Shown: positions 45,900 to 55,499 of the stretch, one piece after another
Numbering within the stretch: the first letter of the stretch is position 1
Layout of the letters: every line of letters starts with the position of its first letter
Source: Rhizobiales bacterium Ga0077525
GTDB taxonomy: Bacteria; Pseudomonadota; Alphaproteobacteria; Rhizobiales; Xanthobacteraceae
Reading direction: 5' to 3'
Assembly (NCBI GenBank): GCA_001464835.1
Contig: LNDS01000044.1
Span: 1 to 60,014 of the forward strand
Length of the DNA stretch: 60,014 nt
The notes under the pieces: model-generated
Told to the model about the DNA's origin: nothing
The model's database searches: none
What the model saw: only the letters and a program-made list of their open reading frames with translations
Program-made: the position numbers and the translations under genes

Positions 45900-47282
45900 C
45901 TACTTTGACCGCTTCTTGCCGCCGCCGTGGCCGCCATTATGCGACAGCGCAAAATCGGCAATGCGCGGCTGGATCTCCGAACGGAACCGGGAGCCGTTGA
46001 ACACGCCGTAATGGCCGACGCCGAGCTGCATGTAATGCACTTTGTCCTCGGCCGGAATGTTCGGACAGAGCTTGTGCGTCGCCTCGGTCTGGCCGACCCC
46101 CGAAATATCGTCGTGTTCGCCTTCCACCGTCATCAGCGCGACGCGGCGGATCTTGCTCGGGTCGATGCGGCGGCCGCGATGCATCATCTCGCCCTTGGGC
46201 AGCGCATGCTTGATGAACACGGTATCGACGGTTTGCAGATAGAACTCGGCCGACAGATCCATCACCGCCAAATATTCATCGTAGAATTCACGGTGCTTAG
46301 TCGCCGAATCGCCGTCGCCCTTGACCAGATGGCGGAACAAATCGCGGTGCGCCTCAAGATGGCGATCGAGATTCATCGACATGAAGCCGGTGAGCTGGAG
46401 AAATCCAGGATAGACGTCGCGCATGACGCCGGGATGCGGGAACGGCACCTTGGTGATTACATGGCTACGAAACCACTCGATGCCTTTCGATTCGGCGAGC
46501 TTGTTGACCGAGGTCGACTTGACGCGCGTGTCGATCGGCCCGCCCATCAAGGTCATCGTATGCGGCACATACGGATCGTTGTCGGCTTCCATCAAGGCGA
46601 CGGCGGCAAGCACCGGCACCGACGGCTGGCACACCGCGACGACATGGGCGTCGCCTTCCATCATGTGCAGCATGGAGATGATGTAATCGATATAGTCGTC
46701 GAGATCGAAGCGGCCTTCCGCCAGCGGCACCGAACGCGCGTTGCGCCAGTCGGTGATGTAGACCTCGTGATTTGGCAGGAAGGCCTCGACGGTGCCGCGC
46801 AGCAGCGTCGCATAGTGGCCCGACATCGGCGCGACCAGCAAAATCTTCGGCTGCGGCCGCTTCGGAATATGCTTGAAGACGCGTTCGAAGTGCAGCAGGC
46901 GGCAGAACGGCCGCTCCCACACCGTGTTGATGCGCACCGGCACGCGCTCGCCGCCGACCATCGTGTCCTCGATGCCCCATTCCGGCCGGCCGTAGCGGCG
47001 CGTCGAGCGCTCGAACAACTCCATCGCCGCGGCGACCGACTTGCCATAGGTGGTGTGCGCCAGCGGGTTGATCGGATTTTTGAAGAACAGCTTGGTGGCG
47101 TCGGCGAAGGCGCGCGATGGATCGAGCGCGGCGTGGCCCATTTCGTACAGCCAGTACATCGGCGTCGCCATCAACGCGCTGCGGTCGCCGGACAGCGTCG
47201 CCGCTCCGTCAAATTCACCAATCGGCATAGGCTTCGGTCCCGGCTCTCGCTGCACTGCGGCAGACTGTCGCTTTTCACTCAT
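45900..47282 (-). CDS. phaZ: Intracellular poly(3-hydroxybutyrate) depolymerase
   Basis: The 460-residue protein matches the PhaZ1-type intracellular depolymerase. The nucleophile is a cysteine, C218 in VAVCQPSVP, as in the Cupriavidus enzyme where it lies in a CQPTVP-like motif. D391 (EGEHDD) and H424 (GVGHYG) complete the triad. It mobilises storage polymer granules into hydroxybutyrate units. The C-terminus is Gly/Lys-rich. It is a single gene. Confidence 0.92.
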   Translation of the reverse strand: MSEKRQSAAVQREPGPKPMPIGEFDGAATLSGDRSALMATPMYWLYEMGHAALDPSRAFADATKLFFKNPINPLAHTTYGKSVAAAMELFERSTRRYGRPEWGIEDTMVGGERVPVRINTVWERPFCRLLHFERVFKHIPKRPQPKILLVAPMSGHYATLLRGTVEAFLPNHEVYITDWRNARSVPLAEGRFDLDDYIDYIISMLHMMEGDAHVVAVCQPSVPVLAAVALMEADNDPYVPHTMTLMGGPIDTRVKSTSVNKLAESKGIEWFRSHVITKVPFPHPGVMRDVYPGFLQLTGFMSMNLDRHLEAHRDLFRHLVKGDGDSATKHREFYDEYLAVMDLSAEFYLQTVDTVFIKHALPKGEMMHRGRRIDPSKIRRVALMTVEGEHDDISGVGQTEATHKLCPNIPAEDKVHYMQLGVGHYGVFNGSRFRSEIQPRIADFALSHNGGHGGGKKRSK

Positions 47283-47358
47283 ACCGTCAACTTAACGCCC
47301 AACTCCTTTGAATCGTCTTACGATCCACAAAATATTGGCAAAACAAGTACTTAGATAC

Positions 47359-48171
47359 CTAGTCCGCCCCCTGCAGCAGGGTGCCCTGGGTCCGCGCGCT
47401 GGCCAAAAGTCTGAGGAAAGCGAATACCGCGAGCGCGAACAGCACCACATTGAAGGCCAGGGCTTCGAGCATCAGGTCAGCGCGGAAGACATGGTCGATC
47501 AACAGCGCCCGCATACCCTCGAAGACATAGGTCGGCGGCAGGCTCCAGGCGACGTATTGCAGCCAGCCCGGCAGCACCGCCACCGGGTAATAGACGCAGG
47601 TCAACGGCAGAAACAGGAACATGATGGTCCAGGCCATGCTTTCGGCGCCGAGCCCATTTCGCAGCAACAGGCCGGCGACGAAGATGCCGATCGCCCAGCT
47701 GGTCAGAATGAGATTGACGAAGAAGGCGGCGAGCGCCAGCCCCATCGACCACAGATTGAAGCCGAAGAAGGCGATGGCGAGGAACGTCACCGGAATCATG
47801 CCGATCGACAGCCGCACGATGCTCATGATCATCAAGGCCGAGACGAACTCGGCCGGCCGCAGCGGCGACATCATCAGATTGCCGAGATTGCGCGCCCACA
47901 TTTCCTCGAGAAAAGAAATCGAGAAGCCGAGTTGGCCGCGAAACAGAATGTCCCACAGCAGCACCGCGCCGATGAAGACGCCGGCAGCGTTGGCGAAGTA
48001 GCCGGAGTTCTGCGCCACATAGGTTTGCAGAAAACCCCACATCAGCATCTGCACCGCCGGCCAGTAGATCAGGTCGAGCAAACGCGGCCAGGACGAGATC
48101 AGCAAATACCAATAGCGCCGCACCATCGCCGCTGTGCGGTTGAAGGAGAATTCGAAAGCCGAGGGGGTCAT
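47359..48171 (-). CDS. ABC-2 type exporter permease
   Basis: The 270-residue protein has about six helices and belongs to the ABC-2 permease family, with WPAVQMLMWGFLQTY early and LPGWLQYVAWSLPPTYVFEGMR late. It overlaps the ATPase gene by 4 bases (ATGA). Together they form an exporter of the drug, polysaccharide or lipid type. The substrate is unknown. Confidence 0.87.
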   Translation of the reverse strand: MTPSAFEFSFNRTAAMVRRYWYLLISSWPRLLDLIYWPAVQMLMWGFLQTYVAQNSGYFANAAGVFIGAVLLWDILFRGQLGFSISFLEEMWARNLGNLMMSPLRPAEFVSALMIMSIVRLSIGMIPVTFLAIAFFGFNLWSMGLALAAFFVNLILTSWAIGIFVAGLLLRNGLGAESMAWTIMFLFLPLTCVYYPVAVLPGWLQYVAWSLPPTYVFEGMRALLIDHVFRADLMLEALAFNVVLFALAVFAFLRLLASARTQGTLLQGAD

Positions 48172-48920
48172 GCCATCACCTCGCGGTCGCGGCCGCGCGC
48201 GACGTCGAGAAACACGTCTTCAAGCGTTTCGCGGCCGTAACGGGCGAGCAGCCGCGCCGGCGTATCGTCGTCTTCGACGCGGCCTTTCTTCATGATGATG
48301 ACGCGCTCGCACATGCGCTCCACCTCGTTCATGTTGTGCGAGGCCAAAAGGATCGTGGCGCTGGTCTCGACGCGGTAGCGCTCGAGATGGCTGCGCACCC
48401 AGTCCGCCGTGTCGGGATCGAGCGAAGCGGTCGGTTCGTCGAGCAGCAACACGTCGGGCTTGTTCAACAGCGACTTGGCCAGCGACACCCGCGTCTTCTG
48501 CCCGGCCGACAATTTGCCGGCGGGTCGGTCGAGAAAACCGGTGAGATCGAGATCGGCGGCAAGCTGCGCGATGCGGCCGGCGATATCGGCCACGCCATAA
48601 AGCTGCGCGAACACCGACAGGTTCTGCCGCACGGTCAGCCGCATCGGCATGTCGACATAGGGGCTTTCAAAATTCATCCGGTGCAAAACACGATAACGCT
48701 GCTTCGGCATTTGCGCGCCGAGCACCGCGACACTGCCGGCGGTCGGTGAGACCAGCCCCATGATCATGGCGATGGTCGTGGTCTTGCCGGCGCCGTTGCC
48801 GCCGAGGAGACCGGTGATGCTGCCGGACGGAAGCTGGAACGAAATGCCGTCGACGGCGGTCGCCGTCTTGTAGCGCTTGACCAGTTTTTCGACGGCGATG
48901 GCGGGTGGTGTCAGGTGCAT
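48168..48920 (-). CDS. ABC exporter ATPase
   Basis: The start at 48920 gives 250 residues. Walker A is GGNGAGKTT, signature LSAGQKTRVSLAKS, Walker B DVLLLDEPTASLD, and the switch H in LLASHNMNE. It pairs with the overlapping ABC-2 permease. A longer opening upstream runs antisense to regB and is not coding. The gene is divergent from regB, with a 109-base control region. Confidence 0.9.
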   Translation of the reverse strand: MHLTPPAIAVEKLVKRYKTATAVDGISFQLPSGSITGLLGGNGAGKTTTIAMIMGLVSPTAGSVAVLGAQMPKQRYRVLHRMNFESPYVDMPMRLTVRQNLSVFAQLYGVADIAGRIAQLAADLDLTGFLDRPAGKLSAGQKTRVSLAKSLLNKPDVLLLDEPTASLDPDTADWVRSHLERYRVETSATILLASHNMNEVERMCERVIIMKKGRVEDDDTPARLLARYGRETLEDVFLDVARGRDREVMA

Positions 48921-49029
48921 GATCGCCCAGATGTGACGCTCCGCCGCGCCGGGCGCAAGGGGCTCCGCACGCCAGCGCGACCTCGTGGGCAATTGGTGCC
49001 GGCCGCCGCGAACCGCTACACTCCGTTTC

Positions 49030-50382
49030 ATGCCCGCCCTTGGCCCTGCCGACAGCAACCGACCCCGCAACGTGCACCCGCGCCGCAATGTGCGGCTCGA
49101 TACCTTGGTGCGGCTGCGCTGGCTGGCGGTAATCGGCCAGAGCACCGCGGTGCTGGTGGTCCATGTCGGGCTGGATTTCAAGCTGCCGATCTGGGCTTGT
49201 CTCGCGGTGATCGCGCTGTCGGCCTGGCTCAACATCGCGCTGCGGCTGCGCTTCCATCTGACCCAGCGTCTCGATCCCGACCGCGCCGCCTGGCTGCTGG
49301 CCTTCGACATCGCCGAACTGGCGGTGCTGATCTTCCTGACCGGCGGCTTGCAGAACCCGTTCGCCTTCCTGTTTCTCGGGCCGGTGCTTCTGTCGGCGAC
49401 CGCGCTGCCGCCGCGCTTCACCATCATGCTGGGCGCGTTCGCGGTCGCATGCTCCACCGTGCTGGTGTTCGCGCATTACCCGCTGCCGTGGGACAACGAG
49501 GACCCGCTGGCGCTGCCGCCGATCTACATGATGGGCGTCTGGCTTTCGATCCTGCTGGCGATCGGATTCATCGGCGTCTATGCGTGGCAGATCACCGAGG
49601 AATCACGCCAGCTCGCCGACGCGCTGGCGGCGACCGAACTGGTGCTGACGCGCGAGCAGCATCTGTCGCAGCTCGACGGGCTGGCCGCCGCCGCCGCGCA
49701 TGAACTCGGCACGCCGCTGTCGACCATTTCAGTGATCGCGAAGGAGCTTGAGAACGCCATTCCCGCCGACGCGCCGCATGGCGAGGACGTGCGGCTGTTG
49801 CGTTCGCAGGCGACGCGCTGCCGCGACATTCTCGCCAAGCTCACCGAACTGTCGTCGAGCGGCGAACCGTTCGACCGCACGCCACTGACGTCGCTGATCG
49901 AGGAGGTCGTTGCGCCGCATCGCAATTTCGGCGTCGATATCAAGGTCACCGTTCCCGACGACCGCTCGGCCGAGCCGGTCGGCGCGCGCAATCCGGCGAT
50001 CCTGTATGGCCTCGGCAATCTTCTGGAAAACGCCGTCGACTTCGCCCGCGAGCGCGTCGACGTCGTGGCCGACTGGGACAGCGAGACTATCCAGGTCTCG
50101 ATCAGCGATGACGGGCCGGGCTTTGCCCCGGACATTCTCGACCGCATCGGCGAGCCCTATGTCACCAGCCGCCGCCGCAAGAAGGGCAAAGGCGCCGGAC
50201 TGGAAGAAGATGACGAGCCGACCGGGCTGGGGCTGGGCTTCTTCATCGCCAAGACCCTGCTTGAGCGGTCCGGCGCCTCGCTCAGCTTTTCCAACCGCGG
50301 CCCGCCCGAAGGCGGCGCCATCGTGACCTTGCGCTGGAATCGGAGTGAATTCGAGCGGCTATTGAGTTTCGCGCCGACTTGA
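49030..50382 (+). CDS. regB: Redox-sensing histidine kinase RegB/PrrB/ActS type
   Basis: The 450-residue membrane kinase has about six helices in residues 25-190. The quinone-sensing motif GGLQNPF is at 105-111. The H-box AAAHELGTPLSTI holds H224 as the phosphorylated residue, and C264 in ATRCRDIL matches the redox cysteine near 265 of Rhodobacter RegB. ATP-binding boxes are NLLENAVDFA, DDGPGF and GLGLGFFIA. It adjusts respiration, CO2 and nitrogen fixation genes to oxygen. I start at the ATG at 49030; an upstream GTG/TTG opening lacks support. Confidence 0.93.
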   Translation: MPALGPADSNRPRNVHPRRNVRLDTLVRLRWLAVIGQSTAVLVVHVGLDFKLPIWACLAVIALSAWLNIALRLRFHLTQRLDPDRAAWLLAFDIAELAVLIFLTGGLQNPFAFLFLGPVLLSATALPPRFTIMLGAFAVACSTVLVFAHYPLPWDNEDPLALPPIYMMGVWLSILLAIGFIGVYAWQITEESRQLADALAATELVLTREQHLSQLDGLAAAAAHELGTPLSTISVIAKELENAIPADAPHGEDVRLLRSQATRCRDILAKLTELSSSGEPFDRTPLTSLIEEVVAPHRNFGVDIKVTVPDDRSAEPVGARNPAILYGLGNLLENAVDFARERVDVVADWDSETIQVSISDDGPGFAPDILDRIGEPYVTSRRRKKGKGAGLEEDDEPTGLGLGFFIAKTLLERSGASLSFSNRGPPEGGAIVTLRWNRSEFERLLSFAPT

Positions 50383-50465
50383 ATTCGCCGCAGTTCCGGG
50401 GCATTTTTTAGAGGTAATTACGCGCCGGACTATCCCCGAAAACCGACAACAGCGGGTTTAAAAAC

Positions 50466-51044
50466 GTGAATCTTGCCGTGAACGAAGCCGCCGCAGCCCC
50501 GGTCATGATCGACTATGCCGGTGAACGCACCGTTCTGGTCGTCGAGGACGACAAGTCGTTTTTGCAGCGGCTGGCCAAGGCGCTGGAGCAGCGCGGCTTC
50601 ACGGTAACCACCGCCGAATCGGTCGCCGACGGGCTGTTGCAAGTCGAGCGCGCCGCGCCGGCTTTCGCCGTGGTCGATATGCGGCTCGGCGACGGCAACG
50701 GCCTCGACGTGATTTCGGCGCTCAAGCGCCGCCGCCCGGAAGCGCGCGGCATCATCCTCACCGGCTACGGCAACATCGCCACCGCCGTGAACGCGGTGAA
50801 GCTGGGCGCAGTCGACTATCTGGCCAAGCCGGTCGATGCCGACGACGTGCTCGCCGCTTTGCTGGCGCATGAGAACACCAAGATCGAGCCGCCGGAAAAT
50901 CCGATGTCGGCCGACCGCGTGCGCTGGGAGCACATCCAGCGCATCTACGAACTGTGCGGCCGCAACGTGTCGGAAACCGCGCGGCGGCTGAACATGCACC
51001 GCCGCACCTTGCAGCGGATTTTGGCCAAAAGGGCTCCGCGGTAG
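50466..51044 (+). CDS. regA: Response regulator RegA/PrrA/ActR type
   Basis: The 192-residue protein starts with GTG at 50466. The receiver has the acidic pair VVEDD, phospho-acceptor D71 (AVVDMRLGDGNG) and K121 (YLAKPVD). The C-terminus is a Fis-type helix-turn-helix (NVSETARRLNMHRRTLQRIL), which is nearly invariant in RegA proteins. It is the partner of RegB encoded 83 bases upstream. Confidence 0.95.
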   Translation: MNLAVNEAAAAPVMIDYAGERTVLVVEDDKSFLQRLAKALEQRGFTVTTAESVADGLLQVERAAPAFAVVDMRLGDGNGLDVISALKRRRPEARGIILTGYGNIATAVNAVKLGAVDYLAKPVDADDVLAALLAHENTKIEPPENPMSADRVRWEHIQRIYELCGRNVSETARRLNMHRRTLQRILAKRAPR

Positions 51045-51049
51045 TTACT

Positions 51050-51112
51050 GTCGTCCCCGCGAAGGCGAGGAGCCAGTTCTTCTCTTTGTGGATTCCCGCT
51101 TGCGCGGGAATG
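51050..51112. repeat. Palindromic intergenic repeat, family A, short copy
   Basis: TCGTCCCCGCGAAGGCGAGGA and GATTCCCGCTTGCGCGGGAAT are the same type of GCGAA-centred palindrome pair as at 2091-2187 and 53304-53395, but with a shorter, different core. It lies between regA and the convergent mmcB-like gene and may help end both transcripts. Confidence 0.6.
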
Positions 51113-51126
51113 CCCGGAGATTGGAT

Positions 51127-51612
51127 CTAATCCAACCCCTCATAAGTCCCGGCCGGATCGATCAGCGACTGCAGCCGCAGCGCGGCGGCGCGGGCAAACA
51201 GCAGCATCATCGATTTGCGCGTCGCCGCAGCGAGACGATGCTCGGGCGCTTCGCAATGAAATTCCGCGCCAAAATGATCGGCGACGATGAGCCCGGTGTC
51301 GGGCGGGAAAATCTCGCACGGCACCTCCTGCGACGTGGCGAAGAACAGCCGGTCGCAATGGGCGCGGTAGTCCCGCCATTTCTGGTCGGCGCGAAAATCG
51401 GCCACCGATGACTTGATCTCGACGATCCAGATCGTGCCGGCAGAATCGAGCGCCACCAGATCGGCGCGCCGGCCGGACGGCAGCGGCAATTCGCTGACCA
51501 CCGAAAACCCATGCGCATGCAGCAGCCGCGCCGTGCCGCGCGCCACCGCGAGTGCGGTTTCCGACTGGCGGCCGTCAATGGGCACGAGTGTAGGTTTGGC
51601 GATGGGCGGCAT
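51127..51612 (-). CDS. MmcB-family DNA repair protein (PD-(D/E)XK-like)
   Basis: The 161-residue protein fits the MmcB family. RADLVAL followed by IWIVEIKSS gives the D...ExK layout of a nuclease-like fold. In Caulobacter MmcB is linked to mitomycin-C damage repair. It converges with regA. No other domain is present. Confidence 0.82.
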   Translation of the reverse strand: MPPIAKPTLVPIDGRQSETALAVARGTARLLHAHGFSVVSELPLPSGRRADLVALDSAGTIWIVEIKSSVADFRADQKWRDYRAHCDRLFFATSQEVPCEIFPPDTGLIVADHFGAEFHCEAPEHRLAAATRKSMMLLFARAAALRLQSLIDPAGTYEGLD

Positions 51613-51675
51613 GATGGGTATAAGCTAGCCAACAATCAGCGTGGCGTCAGCAAGAGAAATCCCAAGAGAAATCCA

Positions 51676-52521
51676 ATGCCCCTCGACTACGAAAAAGAAT
51701 ACGACAACCGCGCCCGCGTGCCGGAACATCCGGAAATCTTCGCGCGCTGGCAGCGCGAAACCGACGCCTATCGCGCCGCCTCGCCGAAGGCGCAACTCGG
51801 CATTTCCTACGGGCCGTCGCCGCGCCAGACCATCGATCTGTTTCCCGGCAAGGATGCCGCGGCGGATGCGCCGCTCGCCATGTTCATTCACGGCGGCTGG
51901 TGGCGCACGCTTGATCCCAAGATGTTCAGCCAGATGGCGCAAGGCGCCAATGCGCATGGCATCGATGTCGCGGTGGTCGGCTATGACCTTTGCCCAACGG
52001 TGTCGATTGCCACCATCATCGGGCAGATGCGCGCCGCGGTGCTGAAGCTTTGGCACACGCACCGGAAGCGCGTGACGGTGTACGGCCATTCCGCCGGCGG
52101 CCATCTTGCCGCCTGCCTGGCGGCGACCGAGTGGACGACGCTCGATCCGGGCGCGCCTAACGATCTGGTGCCGGCCGCTTACGCCATTTCCGGCGTGTTC
52201 GATCTGGCGCCGCTGACGCAGGTTTCGCAGAACGCCGATCTCAGGCTCGATGAGAAATCCGCGCACGAGGTTTCGGTGCTGTACTGGCAGGTGCCGGTCG
52301 GCCGCAGTCTCGATGCCGTCGTCGGCGGGATCGAGTCATCGGAGTTTCTGCGGCAGAGCAAGACCATTGCCGAGGTCTGGCAAGGCACGGCGCAGACGCG
52401 CTACGCGGAAATCGCCGGGGCCAACCACTTCACCGTGCTCGACCCGCTGACCGACGACAACAGCGCCATGACGCGGCGCGTCGTCGACCTGGCGCGGCAA
52501 ACGCAGGCGATCGGGCTGTAG
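51676..52521 (+). CDS. Alpha/beta hydrolase, arylformamidase-like
   Basis: The start at 51676 gives 281 residues. The oxyanion motif HGGWW and the nucleophile elbow GHSAGG (Ser) are clear, and the catalytic His is in GANHFTVLD. HGGWW is typical of kynurenine formamidase-like hydrolases and carboxylesterases. The substrate is unknown. Its stop abuts the stop of the convergent TauE/SafE gene. Confidence 0.88.
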   Translation: MPLDYEKEYDNRARVPEHPEIFARWQRETDAYRAASPKAQLGISYGPSPRQTIDLFPGKDAAADAPLAMFIHGGWWRTLDPKMFSQMAQGANAHGIDVAVVGYDLCPTVSIATIIGQMRAAVLKLWHTHRKRVTVYGHSAGGHLAACLAATEWTTLDPGAPNDLVPAAYAISGVFDLAPLTQVSQNADLRLDEKSAHEVSVLYWQVPVGRSLDAVVGGIESSEFLRQSKTIAEVWQGTAQTRYAEIAGANHFTVLDPLTDDNSAMTRRVVDLARQTQAIGL

Positions 52522-53292
52522 CTAAAACCAGTACAACCAGGCAAAATAGCCGGTCAGCAAAGCACCGATCACAGTGACGGCAATGCGCATGAGCTCGCGC
52601 GGCGCGATGCGCGCCAGTGCTGCGCCGATCTGACCGCCGACGATCGAGCCGACCATCAGCGCCAAGGTCTGCGGCCAAGCCACGGTGCCGTGGAGAACGA
52701 AAATCGCCGAAGCGGTCGCGGTGTTTAAACTGGTGACCAGATTTTTGGTGACATTGGCCGAGCGATAATCGCCGTTCGTTGCCATCGTCAAAACGGCGAG
52801 CAGCAGGATGCTGACGCCGGCACCGAAATAGCCGCCGTAAAACGACACCGGCAATAGCATCTTCAGATTGGTGACACTGAAATTGATATTGCGCCCTTTG
52901 CTCTGCGCGCGGGCCCGCAGCCACTCGCTGACTGGCTTGGCAAAGGCGAACAGGATCGTCGCAAAGCCGAGCAGCACGGGCACCATGACGGCAAAAGCGT
53001 GCGGCGGCGTCGCCAGCAGCAACACGCCGCCAAGTCCCGCGCCCAACATCGACGCGATCACCATACCGACAAACTTGCGGTCGAATGGCGGCAACTGCTT
53101 GCGATCGGAAATGGCGGCGAGAAACGAACCCGGAAATGATGCCGTCATGTTGCAAGCGGTCGCTGCGAGCGGCGGAATGCCGGCGGCGATCAGCGCCGGA
53201 TAGGTAATGACCGCGGCGCCGCCGACCAGCGAGGTCAGCGCGCCGCCGCCGATCCCGGCGAAGAGCAGCATGATGAGCGTGGGGAGAGTCAT
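52522..53292 (-). CDS. TauE/SafE family sulfite/organosulfonate exporter-like membrane protein
   Basis: The 256-residue protein has about eight helices. The N-terminal GIGGGALTSLVGGAAVITYP and a second similar half are diagnostic of TauE/SafE (DUF81). Members export sulfoacetate, sulfite or related anions. It is not close enough to the sulfonate importer at 34-37 kb to claim a link. Confidence 0.88.
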   Translation of the reverse strand: MTLPTLIMLLFAGIGGGALTSLVGGAAVITYPALIAAGIPPLAATACNMTASFPGSFLAAISDRKQLPPFDRKFVGMVIASMLGAGLGGVLLLATPPHAFAVMVPVLLGFATILFAFAKPVSEWLRARAQSKGRNINFSVTNLKMLLPVSFYGGYFGAGVSILLLAVLTMATNGDYRSANVTKNLVTSLNTATASAIFVLHGTVAWPQTLALMVGSIVGGQIGAALARIAPRELMRIAVTVIGALLTGYFAWLYWF

Positions 53293-53303
53293 TGCGCCTT
53301 CTT

Positions 53304-53395
53304 GTCATTCCCGCGAAAGCGGGAATCCAGTAACCCCGGTCTTTCGATATCGTTTGCACCGGGGATACCGGGTCCCCGCTTTCGCGGGGACGACA
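53304..53395. repeat. Palindromic intergenic repeat, family A, copy 2
   Basis: TTCCCGCGAAAGCGGGAA opens the element and GTCCCCGCTTTCGCGGGGAC closes it, with a core that includes CCCCGG...CCGGGG arms. It is the same design as 2091-2187, with near-identical outer palindromes. It lies between TauE/SafE and glutaryl-CoA dehydrogenase. Confidence 0.7.
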
Positions 53396-53403
53396 GCTTC
53401 ACA

Positions 53404-54621
53404 TTAGAAAAACGCCTGAATACCGGTCTGGGCGCGGCCGAGAATCAGCGCGTGGATGTCGTGCGTGCCCTCATAGGTGTTGACCGTCTCGAGGTTCGAC
53501 AGCACGCGCATGACGCCGTAATCGCCGCTGATACCGTTGCCGCCGTGCATGTCGCGCGCGACGCGCGCGATGTCGAGCGCCTTGCCGCAATTGTTGCGCT
53601 TCATCAGCGAGATCGACGGCGGCGCGGCGCGGCCCTGCTCGAGCATGCGGCCGAGACGCAAGGCGCCCGCCAGGCCCAGCGCGATTTCGGTCTGCATGTC
53701 GGCGAGCTTCTTCTGCACCAGTTGATTGGCGGCGAGCGGCCGGTTGAACTGCTTGCGGTCGAGCGTGTATTGCCGCGCCGCGTGCCAGCAGAATTCCGCC
53801 GCGCCCATCACGCCCCATGAAATGCCATAGCGCGCATTGTTGAGACAGCCGAACGGACCGGCGAGGCCTGAGGCATTCGGCAGCAGGTTTTCTTCCGGGA
53901 TGACGCAATCGACCAGCACGATTTCGCCGGTGGTCGAGGCGCGCAGCGACAGCTTGCCTTCAATCTTCGGCGTCGAGAAGCCTTTGGTGCCGCGCTCGAC
54001 GATGAAGCCGCGAATGACGTTGTCGAGCTTGGCCCAGACCACGGCGATGTCGGCGAAAGGCGCGTTCGAGATCCAGGTCTTGGCGCCGTTGAGCTTGTAG
54101 CCGCCGGTGACCTTCTCGGCGCGCGTCACCATTGAGCCGGGATCGGAACCGTGATCGGGCTCGGTCAAGCCGAAGCAACCGACCCATTCACCGGTGGCGA
54201 GCTTGGGCAGATATTTGCGGCGCTGCGTTTCATTACCGTAGGCATAGATCGGGTGCATCACCAGCGACGACTGCACCGACATGGTCGAGCGATAACCGCT
54301 GTCGACGCGCTCGAGTTCGCGCGCGATCAGGCCGTAGGCCACATAGCCCAAACCCGCCCCGCCGTACTCTTCGGGAATGGTAGGCCCGAGCAGACCGAGC
54401 TTGCCCATTTCCGGCAGATTATTCGGATCATGGGTTTCGTTGGCGTAAGCGTCCTTGATGCGCGGCATCAGGTAGCTCTGCGCAAAGCCGTGCGCGGTGT
54501 CGCGCACCATGCGCTCTTCTTCGGTCAGTTCGAACTCGATGCCGAGCGGGTCTTCCCACTGGAAGTCGCGGTCCTTCAACATTGCGGGCTTGCCCTCGCG
54601 CTTTTCAGCCGGCTGCGACAT
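53404..54621 (-). CDS. gcdH: Glutaryl-CoA dehydrogenase-type acyl-CoA dehydrogenase
   Basis: The start at 54621 (GGAGA upstream) gives 405 residues. The GCD-type signature is [27 protein letters not shown], and the catalytic Glu in [16 protein letters not shown]. It oxidises and decarboxylates glutaryl-CoA to crotonyl-CoA in lysine, tryptophan and aromatic breakdown. The electron acceptor is ETF. Unlike the dehydrogenase at 39-1208, it keeps the standard catalytic position. Confidence 0.92.
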   Translation of the reverse strand: MSQPAEKREGKPAMLKDRDFQWEDPLGIEFELTEEERMVRDTAHGFAQSYLMPRIKDAYANETHDPNNLPEMGKLGLLGPTIPEEYGGAGLGYVAYGLIARELERVDSGYRSTMSVQSSLVMHPIYAYGNETQRRKYLPKLATGEWVGCFGLTEPDHGSDPGSMVTRAEKVTGGYKLNGAKTWISNAPFADIAVVWAKLDNVIRGFIVERGTKGFSTPKIEGKLSLRASTTGEIVLVDCVIPEENLLPNASGLAGPFGCLNNARYGISWGVMGAAEFCWHAARQYTLDRKQFNRPLAANQLVQKKLADMQTEIALGLAGALRLGRMLEQGRAAPPSISLMKRNNCGKALDIARVARDMHGGNGISGDYGVMRVLSNLETVNTYEGTHDIHALILGRAQTGIQAFF

Positions 54622-54732
54622 CGGGAACTCTCCTGGGCCATAGAATTTGTGGCGGTCATTATAGACCGGATCGCCTGCCGGCAAGAGAGGGGTTTTGGGA
54701 GGACGACGGGCCCGAAGCCGCTTGAAAACGGC

Positions 54733-54763
54733 AAAAACCCCGCCGGTTGCCCGGCGGGGTTTT
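54733..54763 (-). terminator. Rho-independent terminator after the HU gene
   Basis: ACCCCGCCGG and CCGGCGGGGT form a perfect stem with a 4-base loop. TTTTT follows on the minus strand, with TTTT on the plus strand too, so it may act in both directions. It lies 24 bases past the HU stop. Confidence 0.85.
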
Positions 54764-54786
54764 GCAATGCCGATAAAGGCTAAAGC

Positions 54787-55113
54787 CTAGATCGCTTCCT
54801 TGAGATCCTTGGCGGCGCGGAAGGCAACCTTCTTCGACGCCTTGATCTTGATCGCTTCGCCGGTGGCCGGGTTGCGGCCCATGCGGGCGGCACGCTTGCG
54901 CACCTGAAGGATGCCGAGACCGGCGATCTTCACCCGCTCGCCCTTTTTCAGGTGCTTGGTGATCATCGCAATCAGGTCATCGAACATGTCCTGGCTGGCG
55001 CGCTTGGTGAGTTCGTGCTGTTCCGCGAGCGTCGCCACCAAATGTTTGGTGGTGATCGGCTTGCTGGCCTTCGGTTTCGCGGGCGCGGCCTTTGCGGCGG
55101 CTGCTTTTGCCAT
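54787..55113 (-). CDS. HU-family DNA-binding protein with basic N-terminal extension
   Basis: The start at 55113 (AAGGAG upstream) gives 108 residues. The first 20 are Ala/Lys/Pro-rich (KAAAAKAAPAKPKASKP). The rest is an HU/IHF fold with GERVKIAGLGILQVRKR and RMGRNPATGEAIKI; NPxTG is the DNA-intercalating tip. The extension resembles histone-like tails and may add non-specific DNA binding. Confidence 0.9.
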   Translation of the reverse strand: MAKAAAAKAAPAKPKASKPITTKHLVATLAEQHELTKRASQDMFDDLIAMITKHLKKGERVKIAGLGILQVRKRAARMGRNPATGEAIKIKASKKVAFRAAKDLKEAI

Positions 55114-55317
55114 TTGAAAGTGCTCCTTGAGCGCAAAATGCGCAGGCATTGACCACTATGAGATTCGTCAATTAACGCAAGCTATCTGGCGCATCGCAGC
55201 AGGCTTACGCACAGAAAGCTCACATTTTGCTGCATTTGCGGTGTTTGTGAACCGCTTTTCGGCCGGCCGCATCGTCCGTTGCCGGATCGACAGCTTTGGT
55301 CTATTCAGGGCGCACAG

Positions 55318-55394
55318 GCGCCCGTAGCTCAGCTGGATAGAGCGTTGCCCTCCGAAGGCAAAGGTCGGACGTTCGAATCGTCTCGGGCGCGCCA
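55318..55394 (+). tRNA. tRNA-Arg (CCG)
   Basis: The 77-base cloverleaf has acceptor arms GCGCCCG and CGGGCGC, D-loop GCTCAGCTGGATAGAGC, anticodon loop CTCCGAA (anticodon CCG), T-loop GTTCGAATC and encoded CCA. The tyrosine recombinase follows 105 bases after it in the same direction, so the 3' end of this gene is the probable attachment site. No second copy of the tRNA 3' end occurs in the remaining 4.6 kb. Confidence 0.97.
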
Positions 55395-55499
55395 TCAATA
55401 ACCCTGATACATCAACGCTTTATAACGTTGGTGATGATTGCTCAGCAGCTCCTCAGAACGGCCGGTCACACACTGGTCACAACTAGAGGAACTACGAGC

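Noticed and set aside
45927..47354. A 475-codon open frame antisense to phaZ.
   Set aside because: phaZ has the complete catalytic triad on the other strand; the antisense frame is a GC-rich shadow.
48921..49457. Upstream extension of the ABC exporter ATPase.
   Set aside because: The added residues are low-complexity Arg/Ser and lie antisense to regB; the ATPase starts normally at 48920.
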